A stretch of 64,000 bases of DNA from Pelagicoccus albus (GTDB taxonomy: Bacteria; Verrucomicrobiota; Verrucomicrobiia; Opitutales; Opitutaceae): the NCBI RefSeq assembly GCF_014230145.1, contig NZ_JACHVC010000012.1:1245001-1309000 (forward strand), given 5' to 3'. The notes under the pieces were generated by a model, which was given only the letters and a program-made list of their open reading frames with translations, had not been told where the DNA came from and searched no databases. The position numbers and the translations under genes were made by a program. This document shows, one piece after another, positions 9,016 through 18,765 of this stretch; positions within the stretch are counted from its first letter, which is position 1, and every line of letters begins with the position of its first letter.

Positions 9016-9190
9016 GTCGCCTATGTAGGAAAAGCGAGCGGAAGCTCATAAGTTTCGATAATCCGGGATCTCCCTCAGAATCAGCCCTCGTGGTCAATTT
9101 CGACTCTGTTTCTAGTGGATTCCACTTAATTGAACCTAATATCTTCTATCAGCTTTACTTCACAAAGATTTTACTAAAAGAGCTCTTTCG

Positions 9191-11005
9191 ATGGAGCCTC
9201 ATTTGACAACACCCAGCTCAGGGGGCAGTCGACGTGCGAAAGTGTCGCTGTTTCTTAGTTGCTACCTCGTGTTGATGCTTTTGGGGCTTCCTTTAGCAGC
9301 TCATGGTGGTGAGTTAGTCCTACGTCTAGAACCGCACTTTGACGGAAAACCACTCCGCTTGGGGGAGGCTAATTTGTTCCCGGATGGCAGTTCGGTGACT
9401 ATCGGTCGTTTTGACATGTTGCTTTCCGGATTCGCATTGCAGACGGATACGGGCCAGTGGTTAGACGCGGCGGATTATTTGGTGGGCTTGATTCGGGCTG
9501 ACAAGGGGCGTTATTCGGTTGATTTGGAGTCGATTCCTGCGGGGAGCTATCGGGCTATTCGCTTTCAGGTTGGTTTGTCAAAAAATCTAAATGATTCGGA
9601 CCCCAATGAGATCCCGGAGGAGCACGCCCTGCATCCCGTAACCTCTGGCCTGCATTGGGGGTGGACCGGCGGTTATATCTTTTCCGCTTTTGAAGGGAGC
9701 GTGCGCGATTCGGAGGGCGTCACCCACGGGTTCTCCTATCATTTGGCAAACGATGGGAATCAAGTCGCGGTAGAGCTTCCAGTTTCATTTGAAAGCAAAC
9801 GGATGCAGACTGTGGCAATTGGCTTCGATCTGCGGGAGCTTTTTGACCGTTCTTCAGGTTTAAATCCCTGGTCGGGACAGGGATTTACTCACTCGCGTCA
9901 AGGAGACCCGCTAGCTCTCACTGCAAGGTCCGCTGTTTCGCGTTCGTTCGAAACGCCGGTCTATTATCCAGAGATTTACCAAACGCAAATACAGCGCTTG
10001 GATGGGGCGAGGCGTGCTCGAGGAGCCGTGTACCCGCTGAATATCTCCAATCGCCTTCCCGTGCTCGATTTGGGGGAACGAATGCCGACCATGGAGGGCG
10101 TTGCTCTTGGCAAAAAGCTCTTCGAAGACCCAGTGCTTTCTTCAGATGGCAAAGTCTCGTGTGTTTCTTGCCACGATAGGAGTCATGCATTTACGGATAC
10201 AAAAGCGTTAAGCTCAGGTGTCGGAGGTAGACTTGGAAGGCGAAATTCGATGCCCTTGTTCAATCTCGCTTGGTCCAAACACTTTTTTTGGGATGGTAGA
10301 GTTTCGAATCTGGCTGAACAAGCTTTGCATCCGTTGGTGGACCCTAATGAGATGGGAGAAACGCTTCCTTCAGTTATTTCCAAATTGGAGGCTGATGAAG
10401 AATACGTCCGCGGATTCGAAAAAGCGTTTGGAGCTGAAGAGATCGAACCGGAGCTGATCGGCTTAGCGATTGAGCAATTTCTTCTTACCTTGGTTTCCCA
10501 GGATTCGCGGTTTGACCGAGCGATGCGTGGGGAAGTCGAACTCACGGATCAGGAAAAGGAAGGCTTCAGTCTCTTTGTCACGGAACACGATCCGAAACGG
10601 GGGCTACGTGGGGCTGATTGTTTTCATTGTCACGGCGGCTCTCTGTTCGTGAGCAAGGAATTCGCTAACAACGGGCTTGGCGTTGACTCCGCCGATTTAG
10701 GGCGTTTCGAGGCGTCTAATAAGAAAATGGATACGGGAAGCTTTAAGGTTCCCTCCTTGCGCAACGTAGCAGTAACTGCCCCCTACATGCACGATGGGCG
10801 TTTTGCCTCCCTGGAGGCAGTGGTTGAACACTACAATTCCGGGGTTCAGCGGGGGGCGTTTCTGGACCCAAACCTTTCCAAACATCCGGCGGCGGGCCTG
10901 CAGTTAACCGATAACGAAAAAGCTGCCCTTGTCGCCTTTCTCGAAACTTTGACCGACCCACAGTTTATCGAGCGAGAAGCTGAAATAGCATCCTCCTCCC
11001 TTTGA
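9191..11005 (+). CDS. Fusion of MbnP-like copper-protein domain and MbnH/CcpA-like di-heme peroxidase
   Basis: A 604-residue secreted protein. Residues 1-40 carry a signal peptide (SLFLSCYLVLMLLGLPLAAHG). Residues 41-240 match the MbnP-like domain: LVLRLEPHFDGKPLRLG, VTIGRFDMLLSGFAL, and HWGWTGGYIF with Trp156 and Trp158. Residues 280-600 are a di-heme cytochrome c peroxidase/MauG-type domain with CXXCH motifs at 324-328 (CVSCH) and 477-481 (CFHCH), the HFFWDGRVSNL block (Trp367) and APYMHDGRF (533-534 Met-His). In methanotrophs the separate proteins MbnH and MbnP interact: MbnH oxidises a tryptophan of MbnP to kynurenine, which helps bind copper. Here both appear in one chain. The next gene overlaps or follows within 20 bp. 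Heme ligation and Trp modification are inferred. Confidence 0.88.
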   Translation: MEPHLTTPSSGGSRRAKVSLFLSCYLVLMLLGLPLAAHGGELVLRLEPHFDGKPLRLGEANLFPDGSSVTIGRFDMLLSGFALQTDTGQWLDAADYLVGLIRADKGRYSVDLESIPAGSYRAIRFQVGLSKNLNDSDPNEIPEEHALHPVTSGLHWGWTGGYIFSAFEGSVRDSEGVTHGFSYHLANDGNQVAVELPVSFESKRMQTVAIGFDLRELFDRSSGLNPWSGQGFTHSRQGDPLALTARSAVSRSFETPVYYPEIYQTQIQRLDGARRARGAVYPLNISNRLPVLDLGERMPTMEGVALGKKLFEDPVLSSDGKVSCVSCHDRSHAFTDTKALSSGVGGRLGRRNSMPLFNLAWSKHFFWDGRVSNLAEQALHPLVDPNEMGETLPSVISKLEADEEYVRGFEKAFGAEEIEPELIGLAIEQFLLTLVSQDSRFDRAMRGEVELTDQEKEGFSLFVTEHDPKRGLRGADCFHCHGGSLFVSKEFANNGLGVDSADLGRFEASNKKMDTGSFKVPSLRNVAVTAPYMHDGRFASLEAVVEHYNSGVQRGAFLDPNLSKHPAAGLQLTDNEKAALVAFLETLTDPQFIEREAEIASSSL

Positions 11006-14000
11006 CCTTAAATTCGTTCCCCACCGTGAAACGTTTTCTACTCTCCCTATTCCTCCTCTCTGCCAACATCGCTTTTGCGGGCGATAAACATGCCGTCGAT
11101 GACGCTTTCTGGGCTGCAGCAGCGTCATTATTACCCGGATACGATGGACAAGCAAGTGAACCGGAGGCGTCTAATCTGGATGGACGATGGGGGCCAGTGG
11201 TGAGTTGGCCTCATATCCCAGTCTCGGCGGCAGCTTTGCCGGATGGGAAGCTGTTAACCTTCAGCGGACAGGAACGTCGCACTTGGCCGGGTACCGCCCA
11301 CCAAACCTATTGGTCTATCTACGATCCAGAATCCGGAACCTTTTCCAATGATGACCTCTATCTCGATCACGAGATGTTTTGCGCTCATTTGGTTATGCGA
11401 GCCGATGGTGTTTTGCAGACGAATGGTGGGCGTTACACCATTGAGCATACCAGCGTTTTTGACTGGCGAACGGGAGAGTGGGATCGAGTCGGAGACATGA
11501 ACGATAAGCGTTGGTACACGACTTCGGTTGCCCTGGCGGATGGGGATGTTTTTACCGTCAGTGGTAGTGGGGGTGGGAATACAGCCGAACGCTTTAGCTC
11601 TGACACGGGGTCTTGGAGCCGGCTAGCAGGGGTAGACTGGCAACCCGTAGCGAATGCGACCGGATTTGAATCGAACTGGTGGCCTTACCTTTTTGTGTCA
11701 CCCGAAGGACAACTTTTTCATTTCGGACCAACTGCCGACATGAACTGGGTCGATCCGAATGGAAACGGAATTCGTAATTCCGCGGGATTGACGGTTCCAG
11801 GCGACTACTACCCCAAGCATGCCGGCGTTGCGATGTACGAATCCGGCAAAATTTTGGTCGCAGGTGGAGCAAGCGATTACAATGGAGGCAGTTCGAACAT
11901 ATGCTATACCATAGATTTGAATACAAGTCCGCCTACCGTGGCTTTGACAAACCCAATGAAGTATCCGCGTCGCTTCCAAAGCGCCGTTATGCTGCCAAGC
12001 GGTGAAGTGCTCATTATCGGTGGTAACACATCGGGGATAAAATTTCGCGATGATGGCACGGTGCTAACGGGAGAAATTTGGAATCCCGAAACGGGAGAGT
12101 GGCGTGAGGTTGCGGACATGGCGGTACCTAGAAATTATCACTCGGTCGGTTTGCTGCTGGCCGACGGTACCGTATTTGCCGGTGGAGGTGGATATGGAAC
12201 CGGAGATTTGGGAGATCAAAATCACCAAGATGGGCAGATCTTTACGCCTCCGAATCTTTTCAATGCGGATGGTAGTCTGGCTGAGAGGCCTGTGATTAGC
12301 TCTGCTCCGGAGCACGTAGCCGTTGGCGAGGTTTTTGACATTTCGGCGACTCCGAACGCTAGCAAATTCTCGGCTGTCCGATTGATCGCTACGACACATG
12401 GGTGGTCCACGGATTTGCGTTTTCTAAGCTTACCTTTCTCAGAGGTCGGTCCGGGCGAGTATCAAGTTGTTGGGCACCCGAACCCAAATGTTATGGTACC
12501 AGGTTTTTGGATGATTTTCGTTTTGGATGAAAAGGGAGTGCACTCGAAGGCTAAGATAGTTCACGTGCGGCCCAATATTCAGGACAACTTGGTAGATAGC
12601 GTACCGGGTTTGAAGGCTGAATACTTCGACGATATTTTGGGAGCCAAGAAATTTGAGAGGATTGATCCAAGTGTGAATTTCTATTACGGCGAGACCGAGA
12701 GCCCGGATGCCGTATTGCTAGGTACTGACGGCTACAGTGCGCGTTGGAGTGGCTGGGTGGTGCCTGAGGTCGCTGGCGCCTACACATTCTACACGAACGC
12801 TGATGATGGCGTTCGCTTGAGATTGGGTGGAGAAAGTCTGATAAGTGGATGGACTTGGCAGTCTCCGACGGAGTATTCCGGTACTATCGAGTTAGAAGCA
12901 GGCGTTCCAGTGCCCATTGTTCTAGAATGGTATCAAGGAGGAGGTCCTTGTACTATCGAGTTGCGCTGGGAAGGGCCAGACATTCCCAAGCAGATCATTC
13001 CTACTTCGAATCTGAGAGCGTCCTTAGCCAAAGAAGTGGATACATCGGTCAATATGGCTCGCTTGGGGATCGACGACAAGCATGAGCTTTTCTTCAACGG
13101 CGAGTTAATCGGAATAGGAACTGATTGGCGGGAAACGTATACGACGGAGTTGCCGGAAGCTGAATCTGGTCTGATTGCCATCAAAGCCATCAATAATGAT
13201 GGACCCTCAGCGATTGTGGGTGATTTTACGGTCGGAGGAGAGCGTTATTTCACAAATGCAGAGTGGAAGGTTTCTGCTTCGTATGAAGAGGGTTGGCAGC
13301 TCCCCGGATTCGATGATTCAGGTTGGGCAAATGCCACTGATATCGGGGATATAGATCCGGTTCTCAAAGGGATCCCCAGCGATACCGAAGCTCGCAGTAT
13401 TTGGTCTGCCGATACAGACGACTTGGAAGTCTATGTTCGAATGGCGGTGGGCGGCCTAGGGGTCTTGAATCCTGGGGATAGAACTTATTTCGTGGGGCAG
13501 AATGTAACGCTTGCACAGAATGTTTCGAACGTGTCGGGCGAAGCCACTTTCGAACTATCCGGTCTACCGAGCAGTTTCTCGATCGACCCGCTGACCGGAG
13601 TCATATCGGCTGTCCCCACTTCGGCCGAAGTGGGCGTCTATTTAGCTACGCTCACTGTAACAGACGACGAGGAGTCGGTTAGTCGATCCTTCACTTGGAC
13701 TATAGCGACGCAAGGAGGTTTAGATTTAGGTTTCGAAAGTGACTCTGATGGGTTCGTTTACCGAGACGATATGTTTCGTTCTACCAGTCAGCCGGAGTAC
13801 GCTTCTGGATCTTGGGAGGTGGATGCAGGTCAAGAGGGAGGGGGCTTGAAAATGTCAGTTGGTGGAATTGATGCCGCGGCGATCGACAATATGTCGGGCG
13901 GTTTTGAGACTAGCTTCACCCTGTTGGCTGAAAGGGAAGTCGAGATCAGTTTCGACTACAATCTGACCATGGCCTACAATTACGAGAGCGACGAATTCGC

Positions 14001-17000
14001 ACAAGTGTTGTTTGCTCTTGATGGAGAGCTGTTCGGCTCAGGCGAAGGAAACGATTACGCTGACCAAATTTTGGATACACCGTCTGAAACACTGAATGAG
14101 AGCACGGGATGGAAGCGCTTCTCGATAACTCTCGGCCCTCTCGCAGCGGGTGAACACACAATTGGCTTAGGGGTATTCAATAACAAGAAAACAGAGTTGG
14201 CTGAAGCCTCCGTCGGGCGTTTTGATAATTTCAATCTGACGGTTATCACCCCCCAAAATATGCCGCCCGAGTTTTCTGAGGTGTCCGCAGCAGCGAATAC
14301 CATAGGAGATTCGGTTCGCTTGGTTTTGGCTGCAACAGATCCAGAGGGGGGATCTGTTACGTATTCGGCAAGTGGATTGCCCAGTGGTTTGTCTCTGGAC
14401 GCTAACTCCGGTGTTATCAGCGGTGTGCCCAGTATCGCTGGGGAATACAGCGTTGTTGTGGAAGCTATCGACACGGTTGGCTTAATGACCTCTAGGACCT
14501 TCTCGTGGAGGATAAATTCGGAAGTTATATTGGCTCCAACTGTCTCGAGCCCAATCGTTTCGGGAGCCTCTGCCGTTTTTGAAGTTCCGATGAGTGGGGG
14601 AACGAGTCCGACCTTTAGTTGGAATTTTGGTGATGGATCTTCGGATACGCCTTACTCGAGTTTGTCTCAGGTAGAGCATGTTTATGCAGAACCCGGAAGA
14701 TACTTGGTCACTTTTACCGCCAAAGATTCGAGTGGTCGTGAAATAAGTGTACAGTTTTACCAAAACGTAGCTCCTCAAGGTTTGCCAACGGATAAGCCCG
14801 TTAATTCACAAACGATTGCCTACCAGTCCTTATTAGATGAGGCTGATCGGGTTTGGATGGTCAACCCGGACAATGATTCGGTAACTGTTTTTGACGCCTC
14901 AGATTTCTCCAGAATCGTGGAAATTCCGGTAGGGAAAAAGCCTCGAAGTGTCGCGGTACTGCAGAACGGAAATGTTTTGGTGGCCAATAAAGGCAGTTCG
15001 ACGATTTCGGAACTATCGCCTGAATTCAGCTTAGTCAGAACCTTCTCACTGCCTCGAGCCTCTCAACCGCATGGGCTTGTCTTGAGTCCAGATAATAGGG
15101 TCGCATACATCTCTCTTGAGGCACTCGGATTCGTGGTGAAGATGCGTTTATCTGATGGTTCAATCATTGGCTCAGCAGATGTCGGACTCAATGCTCGTGG
15201 ACTTGCTTTGGATAGCCCAGGGAACACGCTTTACGTATCACGCTTCATCACACCGCCAATTGATGGCGAATCGACGCTCAATCCTGATCCGTCCGCAGCG
15301 GGAGGTGAGGTGCTTGTTGTATCCATTGAGAGCATGACAGTTGGCGATACCATTTTACTTCAAAGTAGCGTGGCTCCGGATTCGGGTGGTGGCGCTCGTG
15401 GCCTCCCGAATTATTTGTCAGCTGTTGCTCTCTCCCCAACTGGCTTGGAAGCGTGGGTCCCCTCCAAGCAAGATAACATTCAACGTGGCCTTTTGCGTGA
15501 CGGTTTGGAACTCACTCACGACAGCACTGTAAGGGCGATTACTTCTCGTATCGACCTGCTCGCGGGCTTGGAGACTTATACATCCCGAGTCGATCATGAC
15601 GATGCCGCTGTGCCAAGCTCCGCGGTTTATGGGCCAAATGGCTTGTACGTTTTTGTTGCTTTGGAAGGAAGCCGCGAAGTCGCGGTAATCGATAGCTTCG
15701 GCGAACAGGAGCTCTTCAGGTTCCCTGTCCAGAGAGCACCTCAAGGTTTGTGCTTGTCGCCTGACGGGACCAAACTCTACGTGCAGAATTTCATGTCACG
15801 CTCTATGACAGTGCATGATGTATCCGAATTGGTAAGACGAGGCGTTGCTGGATCAGCTCTTCTCGCTACTGTGCAAAGTGTCGTTGAAGAAGCTCTTGAT
15901 CCGGAGGTTCTCATAGGTAAGCAGTTGTTCTACGATGCTTTCGATGATCGCTTGTCTCGGTCTGACTATATCAGTTGTGCTTCATGCCATAATGACGGTG
16001 GGCAAGATGGACGTGTTTGGGATATGTCGGGATTTGGAGAGGGGCTTCGCAATACGATCGACTTACGAGGTCGCAGTGGGGATGGACATGGCTTACTTCA
16101 CTGGTCGGCGAATTTTGACGAAGTCCAGGATTTCGAAACTCAGATTCGTAGTTTGGCGGAAGGTACAGGATTGATCGAAGGGGGAGAGCCCTACGCACCC
16201 TTGGGAGCTCCCAATTCAGGCCGTAGTGACGACTTGGATGCGCTGGCCGCCTACTTGATTTCACTCGAGGCCTTTGATGAGTCCCCTTACACCGACTCTG
16301 ATGGTGGTTTGACTCCGGAAGGTCTAGCGGGACGAGCCGTTTTTGCTGCAAAAAATTGCGCGGCTTGTCACAGCGGAACGGCCTATTCGGATAGCGAATT
16401 CGGCGGGTTCCACAATTTGGGTACTTTGAAAGATGGATCTGGTATGCGTCTTGGCGAAGCGCTCATTGGGATCGATACTCCTACGCTGAAAGATGTGTGG
16501 GCTACGGCACCGTATCTGCATGATGGGGCCGCCTTGACTTTAGGAGAAGCGATAGCTGCGCACGCTGGAATTGAGATTAATGACACCGAAATGGAAGTTT
16601 TGGTTAGTTACTTGCGTCAGCTCGGAGGCGAGGGAGTCCAAGCTCCCGAGCCAGAACTACCGGCTATCGAAAATTTTGTTACGAATCGAAGTGTATTAGT
16701 TCAGGGAGAATCTGCTTTATTGTCATGGAACGTTACGGACGGTGGCACTCCTCTGACAGGCTTGGAAATAGACAACGGAGTAGGGAGCGTTCTGGGAGAG
16801 ATGTCGTTTGAGGTTTCACCCATTGTAAGTACCACTTATACGCTAACTGCGACTAACTTGATCGGGAGTGTGACGGTTCAATTAACGCTTCAGGTGGAGG
16901 TTCCCCAGCCAGTGGCTCCGAGTATTGATTCGTTTGTGGCGAGTTCGATGACTATTGAAGCCGGTGAAGGTGTATCCATTGACTGGAGCGTAGCGGATAA

Positions 17001-18630
17001 TGGCTATTCCTTGTCTAGTCTCTCGATCGATCAAGGTATTGGCTCCGTGCTTGGGTTATCGAGTGTCGAGGTCTTCCCGGAAGAATCGACAACCTACAAG
17101 CTGACCGCGACCAATGCGGGAGGCTCTGCGTCTTCTCAACTTTCTGTGGTGGTTGAAGTTGCTCCAGTTGAGGAACAGATCCCGTTTTTTGGACAAGCGA
17201 TGGTTTTGCCAGCTGTTATCCAGGTTGAGAATTTCGATTTAGGTGGCGAGGGAATCGCTTATAGTGATCGTGACCCAGGAAATAATGGAGGAGCATATCG
17301 TGAGGAAGGTCCGGATGTACAATGGTCCGGTGACAAGGATGATAGCTACTCGCTCGGTTGGTTTGGCGAAGGAGAATGGACTGAGTATAGCGTAGAAGCG
17401 GTACCGGGTATCTATCGGTTGAATATCCGAGTCGCTTCAGGGTATTCAGAAGATGGAGTCATCGAGGTCAGCATGGGTGATCGTTTGCTTGCCTCATTCG
17501 TGGTGGAAAATACGGGAGATTGGCAGAACTGGGTGACTCTTGTTTCACCTGAAATCGAGATTACAGAGTCAGGCCCAGAAGTGGTGCGTATCCGGGCCTC
17601 TGGAGCTGGAGCGAACGTAAATTGGATCGAGTTCGACTCTCCGGATGACGATGAGCCAGCGCCGCTCCAGCTGCCGTATTCAGGTGAAGCGATCGCTACG
17701 CCTGGATTGATCCAAGCAGAGGACTTCGACCTGGGGGGTGAAGAAGTTGCCTACAGCGATAGGGATGCGAGCAACAACGGTGGGCAATATCGTGAGGAAG
17801 GACCGGATATCGAAAACTCGGGAGATTTGGATGGCACTCCATCACTCGGTTGGTTCGCGGGTGGCGAATGGACAGAGTACACGATTGATTCGACCCCTGG
17901 CGTTTATTCACTCAAGGTGCGCGTAGCTTCTGGATACAGCGAAAGCGGCGAAATTTCAATTAGCCTTGGTGGACGTATTCTCGGTAGCTTCACGGTCGAG
18001 AATACGGGTGGCTGGAGCAGTTGGGAAACGCTCGAGCTCGAAGATGTCGAAATCACGGAATCGGGCGTGCAGATTCTGAGGATCGAGGCGATTGGAGCTG
18101 GGGCGAATGTGAACTGGATCGAATTTTCGGTTCCAGGCGAAGAGCCGGCCACTCCCGAGCAATCTCCTTATTCTGGAAGTGCCCTTTCGATAAGCGATGT
18201 AATCCAAGCCGAAAATTTTGACCTTGGGGGACAGGGTGTCGCTTATCATGATACGGATGCGTCCAATAACGGGGGGTTGTACCGTGAAGAAGGTCCAGAT
18301 ATCCAATATTCATGGGATGAGGATGAGACTCCCTCGCTTGGTTGGTTCAGCAGTGGGGAGTGGACTGAGTATTCAGTCGATGCGGCCCCGGGGATTTACA
18401 CGCTTAAGGTTCGTGTGGCCTCTGGTTATCCGGATATCGGTGGTTTAAAGATAATGATCGGTGAGCGTGTTTTGACCGAACTTGAGTTTGGGAGTACGGG
18501 AGGATGGAGCGATTGGGTAACTCTGTTGGCCAATGGAATAGAAATCACGGAATCTGGGCTGCAAGTAATCCGAGTGGAGGCGATTGGATCTGGCGCAAAC
18601 TTAAACTGGATACAATTTGTGGCCGAGTAG
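11002..18630 (+). CDS. Giant secreted copper-radical oxidase with cytochrome c and CBM6-like domains
   Basis: About 2,540 residues. After a signal peptide come: a Kelch/galactose-oxidase domain with DUF1929-like end (about 60-525); PA14 (534-670); putative-Ig (He_PIG) domains (about 827-903 and 1085-1173) flanking a jelly-roll-like domain (905-1083); PKD (1177-1257); YVTN propeller (1267-1623); cytochrome region with CASCH (1659-1663) and CAACH (1786-1790); two Ig-like domains (1889-2053); three CBM6-like domains (2063-2542). Galactose-oxidase ligands align: Cys127 (Cys228), Tyr172 (Tyr272), Tyr379-His380 (Tyr495-His496), His466 (His581); the Trp290 position is Gly190. Such enzymes oxidise alcohols to aldehydes, making H2O2. 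Start is uncertain: TTG 11002 overlaps the upstream stop (TTGA), GTG 11026 also gives a good signal peptide. Neither has a clear ribosome site. Substrate unknown; carbohydrate suggested by the CBMs. Confidence 0.9.
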   Translation: MTLNSFPTVKRFLLSLFLLSANIAFAGDKHAVDDAFWAAAASLLPGYDGQASEPEASNLDGRWGPVVSWPHIPVSAAALPDGKLLTFSGQERRTWPGTAHQTYWSIYDPESGTFSNDDLYLDHEMFCAHLVMRADGVLQTNGGRYTIEHTSVFDWRTGEWDRVGDMNDKRWYTTSVALADGDVFTVSGSGGGNTAERFSSDTGSWSRLAGVDWQPVANATGFESNWWPYLFVSPEGQLFHFGPTADMNWVDPNGNGIRNSAGLTVPGDYYPKHAGVAMYESGKILVAGGASDYNGGSSNICYTIDLNTSPPTVALTNPMKYPRRFQSAVMLPSGEVLIIGGNTSGIKFRDDGTVLTGEIWNPETGEWREVADMAVPRNYHSVGLLLADGTVFAGGGGYGTGDLGDQNHQDGQIFTPPNLFNADGSLAERPVISSAPEHVAVGEVFDISATPNASKFSAVRLIATTHGWSTDLRFLSLPFSEVGPGEYQVVGHPNPNVMVPGFWMIFVLDEKGVHSKAKIVHVRPNIQDNLVDSVPGLKAEYFDDILGAKKFERIDPSVNFYYGETESPDAVLLGTDGYSARWSGWVVPEVAGAYTFYTNADDGVRLRLGGESLISGWTWQSPTEYSGTIELEAGVPVPIVLEWYQGGGPCTIELRWEGPDIPKQIIPTSNLRASLAKEVDTSVNMARLGIDDKHELFFNGELIGIGTDWRETYTTELPEAESGLIAIKAINNDGPSAIVGDFTVGGERYFTNAEWKVSASYEEGWQLPGFDDSGWANATDIGDIDPVLKGIPSDTEARSIWSADTDDLEVYVRMAVGGLGVLNPGDRTYFVGQNVTLAQNVSNVSGEATFELSGLPSSFSIDPLTGVISAVPTSAEVGVYLATLTVTDDEESVSRSFTWTIATQGGLDLGFESDSDGFVYRDDMFRSTSQPEYASGSWEVDAGQEGGGLKMSVGGIDAAAIDNMSGGFETSFTLLAEREVEISFDYNLTMAYNYESDEFAQVLFALDGELFGSGEGNDYADQILDTPSETLNESTGWKRFSITLGPLAAGEHTIGLGVFNNKKTELAEASVGRFDNFNLTVITPQNMPPEFSEVSAAANTIGDSVRLVLAATDPEGGSVTYSASGLPSGLSLDANSGVISGVPSIAGEYSVVVEAIDTVGLMTSRTFSWRINSEVILAPTVSSPIVSGASAVFEVPMSGGTSPTFSWNFGDGSSDTPYSSLSQVEHVYAEPGRYLVTFTAKDSSGREISVQFYQNVAPQGLPTDKPVNSQTIAYQSLLDEADRVWMVNPDNDSVTVFDASDFSRIVEIPVGKKPRSVAVLQNGNVLVANKGSSTISELSPEFSLVRTFSLPRASQPHGLVLSPDNRVAYISLEALGFVVKMRLSDGSIIGSADVGLNARGLALDSPGNTLYVSRFITPPIDGESTLNPDPSAAGGEVLVVSIESMTVGDTILLQSSVAPDSGGGARGLPNYLSAVALSPTGLEAWVPSKQDNIQRGLLRDGLELTHDSTVRAITSRIDLLAGLETYTSRVDHDDAAVPSSAVYGPNGLYVFVALEGSREVAVIDSFGEQELFRFPVQRAPQGLCLSPDGTKLYVQNFMSRSMTVHDVSELVRRGVAGSALLATVQSVVEEALDPEVLIGKQLFYDAFDDRLSRSDYISCASCHNDGGQDGRVWDMSGFGEGLRNTIDLRGRSGDGHGLLHWSANFDEVQDFETQIRSLAEGTGLIEGGEPYAPLGAPNSGRSDDLDALAAYLISLEAFDESPYTDSDGGLTPEGLAGRAVFAAKNCAACHSGTAYSDSEFGGFHNLGTLKDGSGMRLGEALIGIDTPTLKDVWATAPYLHDGAALTLGEAIAAHAGIEINDTEMEVLVSYLRQLGGEGVQAPEPELPAIENFVTNRSVLVQGESALLSWNVTDGGTPLTGLEIDNGVGSVLGEMSFEVSPIVSTTYTLTATNLIGSVTVQLTLQVEVPQPVAPSIDSFVASSMTIEAGEGVSIDWSVADNGYSLSSLSIDQGIGSVLGLSSVEVFPEESTTYKLTATNAGGSASSQLSVVVEVAPVEEQIPFFGQAMVLPAVIQVENFDLGGEGIAYSDRDPGNNGGAYREEGPDVQWSGDKDDSYSLGWFGEGEWTEYSVEAVPGIYRLNIRVASGYSEDGVIEVSMGDRLLASFVVENTGDWQNWVTLVSPEIEITESGPEVVRIRASGAGANVNWIEFDSPDDDEPAPLQLPYSGEAIATPGLIQAEDFDLGGEEVAYSDRDASNNGGQYREEGPDIENSGDLDGTPSLGWFAGGEWTEYTIDSTPGVYSLKVRVASGYSESGEISISLGGRILGSFTVENTGGWSSWETLELEDVEITESGVQILRIEAIGAGANVNWIEFSVPGEEPATPEQSPYSGSALSISDVIQAENFDLGGQGVAYHDTDASNNGGLYREEGPDIQYSWDEDETPSLGWFSSGEWTEYSVDAAPGIYTLKVRVASGYPDIGGLKIMIGERVLTELEFGSTGGWSDWVTLLANGIEITESGLQVIRVEAIGSGANLNWIQFVAE
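17190..18627 (+). repeat. Three tandem CBM6-like domain repeats within the giant oxidase gene
   Basis: Three copies of about 470-490 bp (starting near 17190, 17677 and 18160) encode near-parallel blocks: a PAVIQVENFDLGG / GLIQAEDFDLGG / DVIQAENFDLGG start, a YREEGPD motif, LGWFxxGEWTEY, and a final GANVNWIEF or GANLNWIQF. They resemble CBM6 carbohydrate-binding modules. Protein identity between copies is visibly high while third codon positions differ, so the duplications are not very recent. Confidence 0.85.
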
Positions 18631-18765
18631 GATTTGCTGATTTCGGACTCTAGGAGTGCCATCCCTCCGAACGGAGAGCCTCACTGTCTTAAGCGAGGTG
18701 TACTCGGGCGGGTTATTCAGATGCTAGTTTGTCGGATTGTCCGATAGCGTGGCGCATATACGAGT

